Positions 39,223 to 49,293 of a stretch of 64,000 nucleotides of DNA are shown piece after piece (the first letter of the stretch is position 1; each line of letters begins with the position of its first letter). The stretch comes from Sutterella massiliensis (GTDB lineage Bacteria; Pseudomonadota; Gammaproteobacteria; Burkholderiales; Burkholderiaceae_F). The stretch is from the NCBI RefSeq assembly GCF_016899755.1, contig NZ_JACJJC010000003.1, positions 62,001-126,000 on the forward strand, in the 5' to 3' direction. The translations under genes and the position numbers were made by a program. The notes beneath the pieces were generated by a model, which was not told the DNA's origin, made no database searches, and worked only from the letters and a program-made list of their open reading frames with translations.

Positions 39223-40721
39223 TGTTTTCCAATCCCACCGCCGTAACGTTCATCGGCTATTTGATTGCGATGATCGGGATCGGCTTCTTTGCCTATTTCT
39301 ACACGCGAAACTACTCCGACTACATCCTCGGCGGGCGCAGTCTCGGCGGCATCGTCACGGCGCTCTCGGTGGGCGCCTCCGACATGAGCGGCTGGCTGCT
39401 GATGGGGGTGCCGGGGTCCGTGTATCTTTTCGGCATTTCGCAGAGCTGGATTGCGATCGGCCTCACGATCGGCGCCTATCTCAACTGGCAGCTTGTTGCA
39501 GCGCGCCTTCGCGTCTATACGGAAAAAGCGCACAACTCGCTCACGCTCCCCGACTATTTCACTCACCGCTTTGAAGACAAGGGCAATCTCCTACGCATCA
39601 TCGCCGCGATCGTCATTCTCATCTTCTTTACGATCTACTGCGCCTCGGGTGTCGTGGCAGGGGCACGCCTCTTTGAAAACACCTTCCACATGGATTACGA
39701 GACGGCGCTCATCATCGGCGCGGCCGCCACGATCCTCTACGTCTTCATCGGGGGCTTTCTTGCCGTCTCCTGGACCGACACCATTCAAGCGAGCATCATG
39801 TGCATCGCACTCGTCGTAACGCCGATCGCCGTTTGCATGGACGCGGGCGGTTTCTTCGAATCGATCGAGCAGATCCGCTCGATCAATCCAAAGATGCTCG
39901 ACATCATGGAAGGCCAGACCGCCGTCGGGATCATCAGTCTTCTCGCTTGGGGGCTCGGCTATTTCGGCCAGCCGCACATCCTCGTGCGCTTCATGGCCGC
40001 CAAGTCGATCGCCGTTATCCCGAATGCGCGCCGCGTCGGCATCATCTGGATGATTTTCTGCCTGGCGGGCGCAATCGGCGTCGGCTTCTTTGGTGCGGCC
40101 TACTTCTCGCTGCACCCGGCCGATGCGGGTCTCGTGCAGGAAAACAATGAGCGCGTCTTTATCGTGCTCTCGTCGCTGCTCTTCAATCCCTGGATTGCAG
40201 GCCTTCTGATGTCGGCGATTCTCGCGGCTGTCATGTCGACGCTCTCGTGCCAGCTGCTCGTGTGCTCGTCGACGCTCACCGAGGACTTCTACCACACGTT
40301 CGTTCGCCCGAAGGCATCCCAGCGTGAACTCGTCTGGTTCGGCCGCAGCATGGTGCTTTTGATTTCTGTGCTGGCCATTTGGCTGGCGAGCGACCCCGAA
40401 AGTCTCGTCTTCTCGCTCGTCTCCTACGCTTGGGCTGGCTTCGGCGCCGCGTTCGGCCCGGTGATTCTGCTCTCGCTCTGGTGGTCGCGCATGACGCGTA
40501 ACGGCGCGCTCGCGGGCATCGTCACGGGAGCCGCAACGGTTCTCGTCTGGAACCACTTCGCCTGGTTCGGTCTCTATGAAATTCTGCCGGGCTTTGTCTT
40601 CGCCTCGATCGCGATCGTCGTCGTCAGTCTCTTGGACAAGGCGCCCTCGAAGGCCGTTGCAGAACGTCACGAAAGCGTACTCGCCGAGTTCCGGCGCCTT
40701 GAGGCCGAGAACCCGAGCTGA
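39222..40721 (+). CDS. putP: Sodium/proline symporter
   Basis: Sodium:solute symporter that imports proline with Na+. Over nearly the whole 499 residues it matches E. coli PutP by eye: DYILGGRSLGG, ALSVGASDMSGWLLMG, SWIAIGLTIGAYLNW, TLPDYFTHRFED, FFTIYCASGVVAGARL, GGFLAVSWTDTIQAS, WGLGYFGQPHIL.RFMAA and SYAWAGFGAAFGPV. About 13 membrane segments are expected. The ATG at 39222 has AGAAGGG upstream. No putA lies nearby. A strong terminator follows. Confidence 0.95.
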   Translation: MFSNPTAVTFIGYLIAMIGIGFFAYFYTRNYSDYILGGRSLGGIVTALSVGASDMSGWLLMGVPGSVYLFGISQSWIAIGLTIGAYLNWQLVAARLRVYTEKAHNSLTLPDYFTHRFEDKGNLLRIIAAIVILIFFTIYCASGVVAGARLFENTFHMDYETALIIGAAATILYVFIGGFLAVSWTDTIQASIMCIALVVTPIAVCMDAGGFFESIEQIRSINPKMLDIMEGQTAVGIISLLAWGLGYFGQPHILVRFMAAKSIAVIPNARRVGIIWMIFCLAGAIGVGFFGAAYFSLHPADAGLVQENNERVFIVLSSLLFNPWIAGLLMSAILAAVMSTLSCQLLVCSSTLTEDFYHTFVRPKASQRELVWFGRSMVLLISVLAIWLASDPESLVFSLVSYAWAGFGAAFGPVILLSLWWSRMTRNGALAGIVTGAATVLVWNHFAWFGLYEILPGFVFASIAIVVVSLLDKAPSKAVAERHESVLAEFRRLEAENPS

Positions 40722-40785
40722 GTCCGCCCTGGGCCCAGCCGCGCGCCCGATGCTTCGGGTATGCAGTACGCTCAACGGCAACGTC

Positions 40786-40820
40786 GCGCGAAGCGGTTTT
40801 CAGACCGCTTCGCGCATTTT
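40786..40820 (+). terminator. Intrinsic terminator of putP
   Basis: Perfect 12-bp stem GCGCGAAGCGGT / ACCGCTTCGCGC (40786-40797 with 40804-40815), then ATTTTG, 64 bases past the stop. Confidence 0.85.
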
Positions 40821-40966
40821 GTTGAAGTACCTTCACAATCCCGCCAAATGCACCGCGTGCCGATCCGCTTTTGCGCGCGCACGTTGGTAGAATGGCCTGC
40901 TCTTTACGAACATCCCGCACGCGCGCACAGCCATTCAATCTGCGCGCCGCTTCACTTTTTTGAGCA

Positions 40967-42226
40967 ATGAGCACGAACAACAAGGCAACGCTAGACAAAC
41001 TCCGCCAGATCCTCCCGTTCATTACGCAGTATTCGAACGGGCCCGATCGTACGCGCGCCATGCAGGAATTCCGACGTCTCTACGCGGAAGATCCTGTCGG
41101 TTTCGTCTATGCCTACGAAGCGGCCATGCAGACGCTCGCGCGCACAATCCCGCAGGAAGTCGTCAATCAGATTGAAGACTGCGCCGGGTACGAACTCGAC
41201 AACATGCCGGTCTCGATCGAGAACAACGGCACGACGAGCACGCTCTACGCACTCGGCCTTTTTGCCTACGGGCTCGCCAATTCGCCGCTGCGCACCGAAA
41301 AGATCACGCCGCAGCGCGCCGAAGCGCTGCGCGAGATGCTTTACAAGCACTGGTTCGACGAAAAAGCCTGCGACATCCAGATCTACGAGCAGCTCATGCC
41401 GCTCACGCACCGCGTTGTCTCCGATACGCCCGCGGCAATCCGCTTTTTGGAAGCGATGACGGCCGAAGAAGCGCCCTTCGTCAAGCAGATCACTTCGCTC
41501 GACATGCCGGGCTACGACTCGGACTACGTAGACGAGGACGCCTCCGACATTGCTTCGCGCTTTCGCCTCATTCTGATTTCCGTCACGACAAAAAAGCGCA
41601 GCAAGCGCTTCTGTCTCAAGCAGCCCTATACCACGCCCGGCTTTGCCATGCCGGTGCTCGACGGGATGCGCTACACGCCCGACTACATTCTGACGACGCC
41701 CTGGGGGCGGGAATTCAGCCAGTGGGCGCAGGATTTCGCGGGCGAACTTCGCTTTTACGTGACGGACCCCGGCCTTCTTTCGGATACCCTGAGCTGCCTC
41801 GACTATGTGGTCGGCATCAAGCGCGTCTCGCTTGCCTATGCCCGCGCCACGCTTGACGAGGGTGTCGCCGAGCGCACGCTCACCGTGAGCTTCGGGATCT
41901 TCTCCGACCCCGTGCGCGGCTATTCGGAACTGCGCGTCGCGTTTGCGCGCCCCGATACCCCCGACGAACTCGTCGGCGGCGTGGCGCTGCCGCTGCCCGC
42001 CACCTCCTCCGATACGGCAGGCGACGACCTCATTCGCCACATCCGACTCATCATCGGCCTCGAAGGCATCATCACGCCCGATCCGGCAACCTATCACTAC
42101 AAGGTGCTCGTTGCCGAACCCGAATCGGTCGACCGCCTCTTCAATACGCTTACGGGCAAGCAGGTGCCGATCAAAAAACGCGAGCACTCCTTCATCTCGA
42201 GCAATTCGACACTCATCTTCAACTGA
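40967..42226 (+). CDS. Conserved hypothetical protein, possibly DUF2863-like
   Basis: A 419-residue soluble protein without signal peptide or membrane segments. The first ~60 residues are helical (DKLRQILPFITQYSNG, TRAMQEFRRLYAEDPV); a mixed alpha/beta body follows, with LRFYVTDPGLLSDTLSCLDY near 265-285 and ELRVAFARPDTPDELVGG near 325-345. It has the feel of a Burkholderiales-restricted family of similar length (DUF2863), but I cannot confirm this without a search. No catalytic motif is recognised. The ATG at 40967 is used. It is flanked by terminators on both sides and so forms its own transcription unit. Confidence 0.7.
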   Translation: MSTNNKATLDKLRQILPFITQYSNGPDRTRAMQEFRRLYAEDPVGFVYAYEAAMQTLARTIPQEVVNQIEDCAGYELDNMPVSIENNGTTSTLYALGLFAYGLANSPLRTEKITPQRAEALREMLYKHWFDEKACDIQIYEQLMPLTHRVVSDTPAAIRFLEAMTAEEAPFVKQITSLDMPGYDSDYVDEDASDIASRFRLILISVTTKKRSKRFCLKQPYTTPGFAMPVLDGMRYTPDYILTTPWGREFSQWAQDFAGELRFYVTDPGLLSDTLSCLDYVVGIKRVSLAYARATLDEGVAERTLTVSFGIFSDPVRGYSELRVAFARPDTPDELVGGVALPLPATSSDTAGDDLIRHIRLIIGLEGIITPDPATYHYKVLVAEPESVDRLFNTLTGKQVPIKKREHSFISSNSTLIFN

Positions 42227-42258
42227 GATCGCTAGAGCGCGACCGCTCCCATAAAGAA

Positions 42259-42297
42259 AACCCGAGACGACTGTTCGTCCCGGGTTGCTCTTTTTTT
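42259..42297. terminator. Bidirectional terminator between convergent genes
   Basis: Stem AACCCG...CGGGTT extended inward past one mismatch (42259-42270 with 42276-42286), followed on the plus strand by seven Ts and on the minus strand by TTTTCTTTAT. It serves both the DUF-like gene and the exported-protein gene. Confidence 0.85.
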
Positions 42298-42382
42298 ACC
42301 TCGAAGGTCTTGAAGCACTGCGCCCGCTTCACCGACGGAGAACGCGGTTCGGCGAAAAGGCGCGCCGCAGACCGCGCTGCGG

Positions 42383-43156
42383 TTACTTGGCCGTCGTCGG
42401 ATGGCCTTCCGGCAGCGCCGGGTGACCTTCGGGGAGCGTCTTCGCTTCGGCAGCAGCCTTATCGCCCGTGGGGTTGCCGTCCTTATCGATGCCTTCGGTC
42501 TTTTCCTCGCGGATAGGCACCTCCTTTTCACCGAAAAGGAGGTCCGGACGCGCGTCGCGAAGCACCACTTCATCAGGGGCACCCGCCGTCTGCATCGAGC
42601 AGAAGATCATCGTCATTTCGCGATACGGCGCAACGTGGAAAGCGCGTTCCGTCTGACCGAATTCCGGATATTCGTAATTGGACGGACGCGTGTAGCTCTT
42701 CCAGGTGCTGCCCGGTTCGTTCATGCGGACAACGCGATTGGCATGCGCGGACTTGTGATTCATGTCCACGGCCTCCCAGTCGAGCTTGATCGCATCGACA
42801 ACGGTCTTCCAGTCTTCCTTGATCAGCAGTCCCCAGAAATGCGTGTGCATGTCGGGCATGCCGAAGTAGCGCACGATTTCGTCGTTGACGATGTAGCCCG
42901 CGACCGTAAGGTCGTCGACTTCATAGGGCTTCTCGAAGAGCACGACGTCGAGCGGCTGCTTTTCGATCTTCATGTAGGCCATGTCCCCGTCATGCACCTT
43001 GTACTTTTCGGGGAAATGCTTGTCCTGAGCGACGGCCTTGAAGAAATCGGCCGAGCAGGCCTGAAGAGCCTTGACGACGGTCGTGTCCGCCGCATGCGCA
43101 GGCACCGCAGCTGCCGCGCAGAGGGCGGCCGTAGCCGCCAAAAGCATCTTTTTCAC
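42383..43156 (-). CDS. Exported protein of unknown function
   Basis: 257 residues starting at a GTG at 43156, chosen because GAGGAG lies seven bases upstream and because it begins a clean Sec signal peptide (KKMLLAATAALCAAAAVPAHA, cleavage before ADTT). The mature part has an acidic, aromatic-rich domain (including DMHTHFWGLLIKEDWKT and KLDWEAVDMNHK) with Cys at two positions. The C-terminus is Lys/Glu/Gly-rich and ends in two copies of LPEGHP. I do not recognise the family. It is divergent from the Tat-exported HD protein with a shared 246-base promoter region, which hints at a link between the two. Confidence 0.7.
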   Translation of the reverse strand: MKKMLLAATAALCAAAAVPAHAADTTVVKALQACSADFFKAVAQDKHFPEKYKVHDGDMAYMKIEKQPLDVVLFEKPYEVDDLTVAGYIVNDEIVRYFGMPDMHTHFWGLLIKEDWKTVVDAIKLDWEAVDMNHKSAHANRVVRMNEPGSTWKSYTRPSNYEYPEFGQTERAFHVAPYREMTMIFCSMQTAGAPDEVVLRDARPDLLFGEKEVPIREEKTEGIDKDGNPTGDKAAAEAKTLPEGHPALPEGHPTTAK

Positions 43157-43402
43157 GTTTAGTCTCCTCGAGGGAAATTTGAGTTCTTGTGGGCGAAATC
43201 TATTCTTGCGCTTCGGGCTTTCGTCGGGCTTAAGGTCGAAGAATTGCTGCCTGCGGCTTAACGCGCGAAAAAAGCCGCCGCTCGCGTCATCGAAACGACG
43301 CGAAATCTTCATCGGCGCTCAACAGCACTGTCATCCCGTACGTGAAGAATCTGCACCGCGACCCGCAACGGTTGCCGCACAAACAACTTTAGGAAGAACC
43401 AG

Positions 43403-44527
43403 ATGCAGGACCTTCACCTCGTTACTCGCCGTCATTTCTTTCGCAGCGCCGCACTCGCCGCTGGCGCGCCTTTCGCTGCCGCGATTGCTTCGAATCCGGT
43501 GCTCGCCGCAGCAGCGAACCCCGATCGGACGCTGCGCGTCGCGGACGTGCTTTCGATGACGCCTGTCGATATGGCGCGCGAAAGCCGCGTCGTCAGCGCT
43601 GCACGCACGTGGCTCGAAGGCTGTGCGAAGCGCTTGAACGACGCGAAGCTGCGCCAAATCGTTCTTGACGTCATGGCCGATCCGGTGCCGACCGTTGCGG
43701 TCGCCCTTGACGAAGCGGCCTGTCTTGAGACACTTCGTACCGAAGGACTGATCGACAAATCCCGCAAGACGCTTCTGCCGCCGCTTCCGGGCGACAAGCG
43801 AAGCGCCCCGCAGCCCTACTGGAGTGCACCTGGCTCGGGGTATTCGAGCCACCACGCCTACCCGGGCGGACTTGTGACGCACTGCGCGCTCAATGCGGCA
43901 AGCGCCGAGAAGCTTCTTGAAAACTACGAAGCGGTTTTCGGTCTCAAGCTCGATCGGGACGCGGCCGTCGGCGCCGAACTCCTCCATGACCTCCACAAGC
44001 CTTGGGTACTGCAGTGGCTCGAAGACGGCTCGATCCGAGCCGAAGCGCAGCTCGCCAAAACGGGAGAGCACCACGTGCTCTCCATCGCCGAATCGATGAA
44101 GCGCGGCGTGGCACCCCATATCTGCGTCGCACAAGCCTGTGCGCACGAACACCCGGGTACGCCCGCCGGTGAAGCCTTCGTAGTGGGCTTCATTCGTGCG
44201 GCTGCACGCATTGCCGGCCTCGATCCGATCAAGGCGGGATTCCTTGCCGAGGACGGCAAGACGCTCGCGCTGCCGCGCCGCATGGAAGGCTTCGTCGTGC
44301 ACCTCGCCGACCACGATTTTGTTGTTGCGGGACCGGCCTGCCAGTGGAGCGCCGCCGCGCTCTCGACGCTCTTTGCCGACAAGTACGGCGTCAAAGAACG
44401 CGCCGCGCAGAACAAGCTTCGCAACTACGTCTTGGCCAACCTCACGGCGATGCGTCTCTATGGGACGCTCTCGAGCAAGGGCGAAAAGGCCTTTGCCGAC
44501 GAAGTAGCGCGCGTGCTCAAAGCGTGA
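43403..44527 (+). CDS. Tat-exported HD-domain protein
   Basis: 374 residues. The N-terminus carries a twin-arginine signal (TRRHFFR at 8-14, hydrophobic Ala-rich core to about residue 37), so it should be exported folded to the periplasm, as metal-cofactor proteins often are. The body has an HD phosphohydrolase-like core: SSHHAYPGGLVTH at ~148-160 (the first metal-binding His region; this string is close to that of YhaM-type HD domains) and AELLHDLHKPW at 191-201 (the HD pair). A later KTGEHHVLSIAESM and ICVAQACAHEHPG supply further His residues. Cytosolic HD proteins cleave phosphoesters; a periplasmic one is unusual and its substrate is unknown. The start ATG at 43403 is preceded by AGGAAG. 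Confidence 0.72.
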   Translation: MQDLHLVTRRHFFRSAALAAGAPFAAAIASNPVLAAAANPDRTLRVADVLSMTPVDMARESRVVSAARTWLEGCAKRLNDAKLRQIVLDVMADPVPTVAVALDEAACLETLRTEGLIDKSRKTLLPPLPGDKRSAPQPYWSAPGSGYSSHHAYPGGLVTHCALNAASAEKLLENYEAVFGLKLDRDAAVGAELLHDLHKPWVLQWLEDGSIRAEAQLAKTGEHHVLSIAESMKRGVAPHICVAQACAHEHPGTPAGEAFVVGFIRAAARIAGLDPIKAGFLAEDGKTLALPRRMEGFVVHLADHDFVVAGPACQWSAAALSTLFADKYGVKERAAQNKLRNYVLANLTAMRLYGTLSSKGEKAFADEVARVLKA

Positions 44528-44591
44528 CGCTCTCAGCGCGCACGCAGGCGCCCCCAAGTTTGACGCAAGCGCGAAAGAACGCCTCAAGCGA

Positions 44592-44642
44592 TCTTCACGC
44601 CTGCGTCACGAACCCGTCATCGGCAGTTCACGCAATCTTCAG
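44592..44642 (+). promoter_or_regulatory. Tandem Pho-box array upstream of phoA
   Basis: Five 7-base units at exact 11-base period with 4-base spacers: TCTTCAC, GCGTCAC, CCGTCAT, AGTTCAC, TCTTCAG (starts 44592, 44603, 44614, 44625, 44636). All share the TCA core of the PhoB half-site CTGTCAT/C. The array ends 184 bases before the phoA ATG. PhoB control under phosphate starvation is the direct reading. Confidence 0.65.
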
Positions 44643-44826
44643 CAGCCCGAAACGGCTTCGTCACGCAGGACGCCTAAAGTTCTTCGCGTTTAACCGTAAC
44701 AGCGCCCGATCCGCTCGAAATGCTCGAAGCCCTCGACGCGCTGCCGCCCATCCACGACCGGATCAACCGCAGTAAGTCTTTGCTTCGCACCGTTTCCGGC
44801 CGAACTTGCAACAGGAACAACATCCC

Positions 44827-46272
44827 ATGAATTCCATGAAGCTCATCGCCGCAGCCGCACTTTCCGCCGTCTGCGCGCTTTCCGCCTCGAGTGCCTTCTC
44901 AGCCGACACGTCGTCCGCCATGCCCCTCATCGATCGCGCCGCCAAGGGCGACATCACGGCGCCCGGCGGTGCACGCCGCCTCTCGGCCGACCAGACGGAA
45001 ATGCTTCGCGCATCGTTGAGCAACAAAACGGTGAAGAACGTCATTCTTCTCATCGGCGACGGCATGGGCGACAGCGAAATCACGGCCGCCCGCAACTTCG
45101 CCCACGGTGCGGCGGGCGCCTTCCCCGGACTTGATGCGCTTCCCGTCACGGGTCAATACACGCACTACGCGCTCGACGCCAAGACGAAGAAGCCCGACTA
45201 CGTCACCGATTCGGCCGCCTCGGCGACCGCCTGGAATACAGGCGTCAAGAGCTACAACGGCGCGATCGGCGTCGACGTCTTCGGCAAGCCCCATGCTTCG
45301 ATCATGGAACTCGCCAAAAAAGCAGGCAAGGCAACGGGCAACGTGTCGACCGCCGAAATTCAAGACGCTACCCCCGCAGCTGTCTTTGCGCACGTTGCCC
45401 AGCGCAAGTGCTACGGTCCGAACGTGACGAGCGAACGCTGCCCGAAGGAAGCCGCTGAAAACGGGGGCGCGGGTTCCATCTCCGAGCAGCTCATCAAGGC
45501 GCGCGCCGACGTGACGCTCGGCGGGGGCATGGCCTCCTTCAAGGAAACCGCCAAGGGCGGCGAATTTAAGGGCAAAGTTCTCCTTGATGCCGCACGAGAG
45601 GCGGGCTACCAAATCGTGACGAATACGAAGGAAATGCAGGCTTTGAAGACGGCAAGCGCCGATCGTCCCGTTCTCGGCCTCTTCTCCGAAGGCAACATGC
45701 CCGTTCGCCTGAAGGGCCCGCAGGCCAAGCACTACGGCAACATTGAGCTGCCCGCCGTTGTCTGCGAAAAGAATCCCGCACGCACGGCCGATCATCCGAC
45801 GCTCGCGCAGATGACCGAAAAAGCGATCGAACTTTTGAAGGACAAGCCCAACGGCTTCTTCCTCCAGGTCGAAGGCGCCTCGATCGACAAGCAGGACCAC
45901 AAGGCCAATCCGTGCGGTCAGTTCGGCGAAACGGTCGATCTTGACGAGGCCGTACAAGTGGCGCTCGACTTCGCAAAGAAAAACGGCGACACGCTCGTCG
46001 TCGTGACCGCCGACCACGCGCATGCCTGCCAGATCGTCGCGCCCGACACGAAGGCGCCCGGCCTCACGCTCGCCGTCATGACGAAGGACGGCGTTCCGAT
46101 GGCCGTTTCCTACGGCAACAGCGACGATCCTGAAGACCAGGGCCACACGGGTTCGCAGCTTCGCGTCGCGGCCTACGGCCCGCATGCGGCCAATGTCTCG
46201 GGCCTCACCGACCAGACGGACCTCTTCTACACGATCACGAACGCGCTCGGTCTCAAGCGAGACGCGAAGTAA
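44827..46272 (+). CDS. phoA: Alkaline phosphatase
   Basis: Periplasmic phosphomonoesterase that releases phosphate from organic esters. Residues ~1-26 are a Sec signal peptide (cleavage near AFSADT). The metal site and nucleophile are visible: [10 protein letters not shown], the nucleophilic Ser in [34 protein letters not shown] and EDQGHTGSQ. Two Cys in KCYG and RCPKEA could form a disulfide. The ATG at 44827 has AGGA 12 bases upstream; the ATG at 44806 is rejected because it lies before that site and adds a polar leader. The length is 481 residues. The Pho-box array upstream supports the assignment. Confidence 0.95.
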   Translation: MNSMKLIAAAALSAVCALSASSAFSADTSSAMPLIDRAAKGDITAPGGARRLSADQTEMLRASLSNKTVKNVILLIGDGMGDSEITAARNFAHGAAGAFPGLDALPVTGQYTHYALDAKTKKPDYVTDSAASATAWNTGVKSYNGAIGVDVFGKPHASIMELAKKAGKATGNVSTAEIQDATPAAVFAHVAQRKCYGPNVTSERCPKEAAENGGAGSISEQLIKARADVTLGGGMASFKETAKGGEFKGKVLLDAAREAGYQIVTNTKEMQALKTASADRPVLGLFSEGNMPVRLKGPQAKHYGNIELPAVVCEKNPARTADHPTLAQMTEKAIELLKDKPNGFFLQVEGASIDKQDHKANPCGQFGETVDLDEAVQVALDFAKKNGDTLVVVTADHAHACQIVAPDTKAPGLTLAVMTKDGVPMAVSYGNSDDPEDQGHTGSQLRVAAYGPHAANVSGLTDQTDLFYTITNALGLKRDAK

Positions 46273-46391
46273 GAAGGCTTTCTGTACGCTTTCTGAAACG
46301 CCGCTGACGCCTGTGGCGTGCGCCGCAGCTTCTTCGAAAGCGCAGGCTTGCGGCGCACTTTCTCTTCTGAAAAGGCATCGGCAGAAACGAT

Positions 46392-46435
46392 TTCGCCGAA
46401 ACGAAGCACTCACTTCGTTTCGGCGAATTGTTTTG
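46392..46435 (+). terminator. Terminator of phoA
   Basis: Perfect 15-bp stem TTCGCCGAAACGAAG / CTTCGTTTCGGCGAA (46392-46406 with 46413-46427), six-base loop, then TTGTTTTG. Confidence 0.9.
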
Positions 46436-46445
46436 TAAGCCGCAT

Positions 46446-46502
46446 GACCGCTTCCGGCAGGGCGCCTTCGCGAGTCATTGCGAAGGCGCCCCTAGAGCGG
46501 TC
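46446..46502 (-). terminator. Hairpin downstream of clpB
   Basis: Perfect 12-bp stem GGGCGCCTTCGC / GCGAAGGCGCCC (46460-46471 with 46480-46491), extended by an outer GACCGCT / AGCGGTC pair. It starts 13 bases past the clpB stop. No T-run follows, so it may be a 3'-end stabiliser. Confidence 0.5.
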
Positions 46503-46514
46503 AGATCAAGAAGC

Positions 46515-49115
46515 TCAGCTCGCGAGCGCTCCCTTTTCGACTGCAAAGTCGAAGCGGCCGCCCGCGCCAGCATCCACGCGGACCTTGTCTTCGGGACCGG
46601 CCTTGCCTTCGAGAAGAAGGCGGGCGATGCCGTTCTCGATGCGGTCCTGGATCGCGCGCTTGAGCGGTCGAGCACCGAACTGCGGATCGAAGCCGACCTT
46701 GGCGATTTCGTCGAGTGCGGCCTCCGATACCTCGAGCCCGATCGTCTGCGCGGCCATGCGTGCGGCGAGCTGCTTCAGCTGAATCTTTGCGATCGCACGC
46801 ACGTTCTCGGCCGAGAGCGCATTGAAGACCACGATCTCGTCAATGCGGTTGACGAACTCGGGGCGGAAATGCTCACGCACGTCACGCATGACCACCTCTT
46901 TGATCTGCTCGTGCGATTCGCCGGCCATCTCCATGATTTCCTGCGCGCCCAAGTTCGACGTCATGACGATCACGGTGTTCTTGAAGTCGACCGTCCTGCC
47001 CTGACCGTCGGTCAGTCGCCCGTCATCGAGCACCTGCAGGAGCACGTTGAAGACGTCGGGATGCGCCTTTTCGACTTCGTCGAGCAGAATCACCGAGTAG
47101 GGCTTTCTGCGAACGGCTTCCGTGAGGTAGCCGCCTTCTTCGTAGCCGACGTACCCCGGGGGCGCGCCGATCAGACGCGCGACGCTGTGCTTTTCCATGA
47201 ATTCGCTCATGTCGATGCGTACCATCGCCTCGTCGGAATCGAAGAGGAATTCGGCGAGCGCCTTCGTGAGTTCGGTTTTGCCGACGCCCGTGGGCCCCAA
47301 GAAGAGGAAGCTGCCGTAGGGACGGTTCGGATCCGAGAGGCCAGCGCGGCTTCTCAGAATCGTTTCCGTGACGCGCCGAACAGCTTCGTCCTGCCCCACA
47401 ACACGCTTTTCAAGCGCCTCGCCCATGTGCAGAAGCTTCTGACGTTCGCCTTCCATCATCTTCGAGACGGGAATGCCCGTCGCACGGCTCACCACTTCGG
47501 CGATTTCTTCCGCGCCCACAGAGGTGCGAAGGAGCTTGGGCTTTTCGGCCGAGGCTTCGTGCTTTTCGGCCTTGCGAAGCTTCTCTTCGAGCTTCGGGAG
47601 CACCGCGTACTGCAGCTCGGCAAGCTTTTCGTACTGAGCGCTTCTGCGGTACTCGTCCATCTGGCGATGGACGCGGTCGATTTCGTCGCGCGCGCTCTTT
47701 TCGCCGAGCGCTTCGCTCTTTTCCTTCTTCCAGATCTCTTCGAGGTCGGCATATTCGCGGGAGAACTTCGCGATTTCCTCTTCAAGGGCCTCGAGGCGCT
47801 TCTTCGAAGCGTCGTCGGTTTCCTTCTTCATCGCCTCGCGTTCGATCTTGAGCTGAATAAGCTTGCGATCGAGCTTGTCGAGCTCTTCAGGCTTGGAATC
47901 GATTTCCATCTTGACGCGTGCGGCGGCTTCGTCGATGAGGTCGATTGCCTTGTCGGGAAGGAAGCGATCCGTGATGTAGCGGTTCGAGAGCTCTGCAGCG
48001 GCAACAATCGCAGGGTCGGTGATTTCGACGCCGTGATGCGCCTCGTACTTTTCCTGCAGACCGCGCAGAATCGCGATGGTGTCTTCAACGGTCGGTTCGT
48101 CAACGATCACCTTCTGGAAGCGGCGCTCGAGCGCGGCATCCTTTTCGACGTACTTGCGATACTCGTCGAGCGTCGTCGCACCGATCACGTGCAACTCCCC
48201 GCGGGCCAGGGCGGGCTTCAACATATTGCCCGCGTCCATGCTCCCTTCGGTCTTGCCGGCGCCCACCACCGTATGCAATTCGTCGATAAAGAGGATGATG
48301 TTGCCCTCGGAAGCCACCACTTCCTGCAGGAGCTTCTTCAAGCGCTCCTCGAATTCGCCGCGGTACTTCGCGCCCGCGATAAGGCCGGCCATATCGAGCG
48401 AGAGAATGCGCTTGCCGCGAAGCGTGTCGGGCACTTCGTTGTTGACGATGCGCTGCGCCAAGCCTTCGACGACGGCCGTCTTGCCGACGCCGGGTTCGCC
48501 GATAAGCACCGGATTGTTCTTCGTGCGGCGCTGCAGAATCTGCATCGTGCGGCGGATTTCATCGTCGCGGCCGATCACGGGGTCGAGCTTGCCTTCACGC
48601 GCGCGGGCCGTGAGGTCGATCGTGTACTTTTTGAGGGCTTCGCGCTGGTTCTCCGCATCCGGATTGTCTGCCTTGTCAGAACCGCGAACGGCGCGAATTG
48701 CCTCTTCCATAGGCTTGCGCGAGAGGCCGGCTTCTTTGGCAAGACGCCCGGCCTCCGAGCGATCCTCGCAGAGCGCGAGCAACAGCATTTCGGTCGAAAT
48801 GTACTCGTCGCCCGCCTTCATCGCCTCTTTTTCCGTGAGGTTGAGCAGGTTCATGAGTTCGCGCGAAACCTGAACGTCGCCGCCCGTGCCGCTCACCTTG
48901 GCAAGTCGGTCGATCGCGGCATTCGTTTCACGCTCAAGGCGCCCAACGTTCACCCCCGCACGCTCGAGAAGGCTGCGCGAAGCGCCGTCCCGATCGGCAA
49001 GAACGGCCGCGAGCAGATGCAGCGGCTCCATGATCTGGTTGTCGTGCTCGAGCGCAAGCGACTGCGCGGCACCGAGCGCTTCCTGGAACTTGGTCGTCAG
49101 TTTGTCCTGGCGCAT
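46515..49115 (-). CDS. clpB: ClpB disaggregase (heat-shock AAA+ chaperone)
   Basis: Hexameric AAA+ unfoldase that works with DnaK to rescue aggregated proteins. The 866-residue protein has the N-domain ([20 protein letters not shown]), two Walker A motifs ([13 protein letters not shown] and [14 protein letters not shown]), the coiled-coil middle domain (~residues 400-530, Glu/Lys/Arg-rich) and two Walker B boxes (ILFIDELH and [12 protein letters not shown]). The ATG at 49115 has GGAAAG upstream and starts the canonical RQDKLT. A sigma-32 type promoter lies ~170 bases upstream. It sits next to the moa/moe/thrC cluster as in other Burkholderiales. Confidence 0.98.
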   Translation of the reverse strand: MRQDKLTTKFQEALGAAQSLALEHDNQIMEPLHLLAAVLADRDGASRSLLERAGVNVGRLERETNAAIDRLAKVSGTGGDVQVSRELMNLLNLTEKEAMKAGDEYISTEMLLLALCEDRSEAGRLAKEAGLSRKPMEEAIRAVRGSDKADNPDAENQREALKKYTIDLTARAREGKLDPVIGRDDEIRRTMQILQRRTKNNPVLIGEPGVGKTAVVEGLAQRIVNNEVPDTLRGKRILSLDMAGLIAGAKYRGEFEERLKKLLQEVVASEGNIILFIDELHTVVGAGKTEGSMDAGNMLKPALARGELHVIGATTLDEYRKYVEKDAALERRFQKVIVDEPTVEDTIAILRGLQEKYEAHHGVEITDPAIVAAAELSNRYITDRFLPDKAIDLIDEAAARVKMEIDSKPEELDKLDRKLIQLKIEREAMKKETDDASKKRLEALEEEIAKFSREYADLEEIWKKEKSEALGEKSARDEIDRVHRQMDEYRRSAQYEKLAELQYAVLPKLEEKLRKAEKHEASAEKPKLLRTSVGAEEIAEVVSRATGIPVSKMMEGERQKLLHMGEALEKRVVGQDEAVRRVTETILRSRAGLSDPNRPYGSFLFLGPTGVGKTELTKALAEFLFDSDEAMVRIDMSEFMEKHSVARLIGAPPGYVGYEEGGYLTEAVRRKPYSVILLDEVEKAHPDVFNVLLQVLDDGRLTDGQGRTVDFKNTVIVMTSNLGAQEIMEMAGESHEQIKEVVMRDVREHFRPEFVNRIDEIVVFNALSAENVRAIAKIQLKQLAARMAAQTIGLEVSEAALDEIAKVGFDPQFGARPLKRAIQDRIENGIARLLLEGKAGPEDKVRVDAGAGGRFDFAVEKGALAS

Positions 49116-49293
49116 CTTTCTTTCCACTCCATATCGGTCGGGATGCCGAAGTCCCTGCAGCCGCCGCTCTGTCGACCGGCAGACTGCTTTCATCGCATCG
49201 GCAAAAAGCTCTTTTTCTTAGCCCTCAACCTGCAGTCAATTTTCCTGCAGGGAATTCAAAGGACTTCCATCCCGCTTGTTGCTCATAATGACT

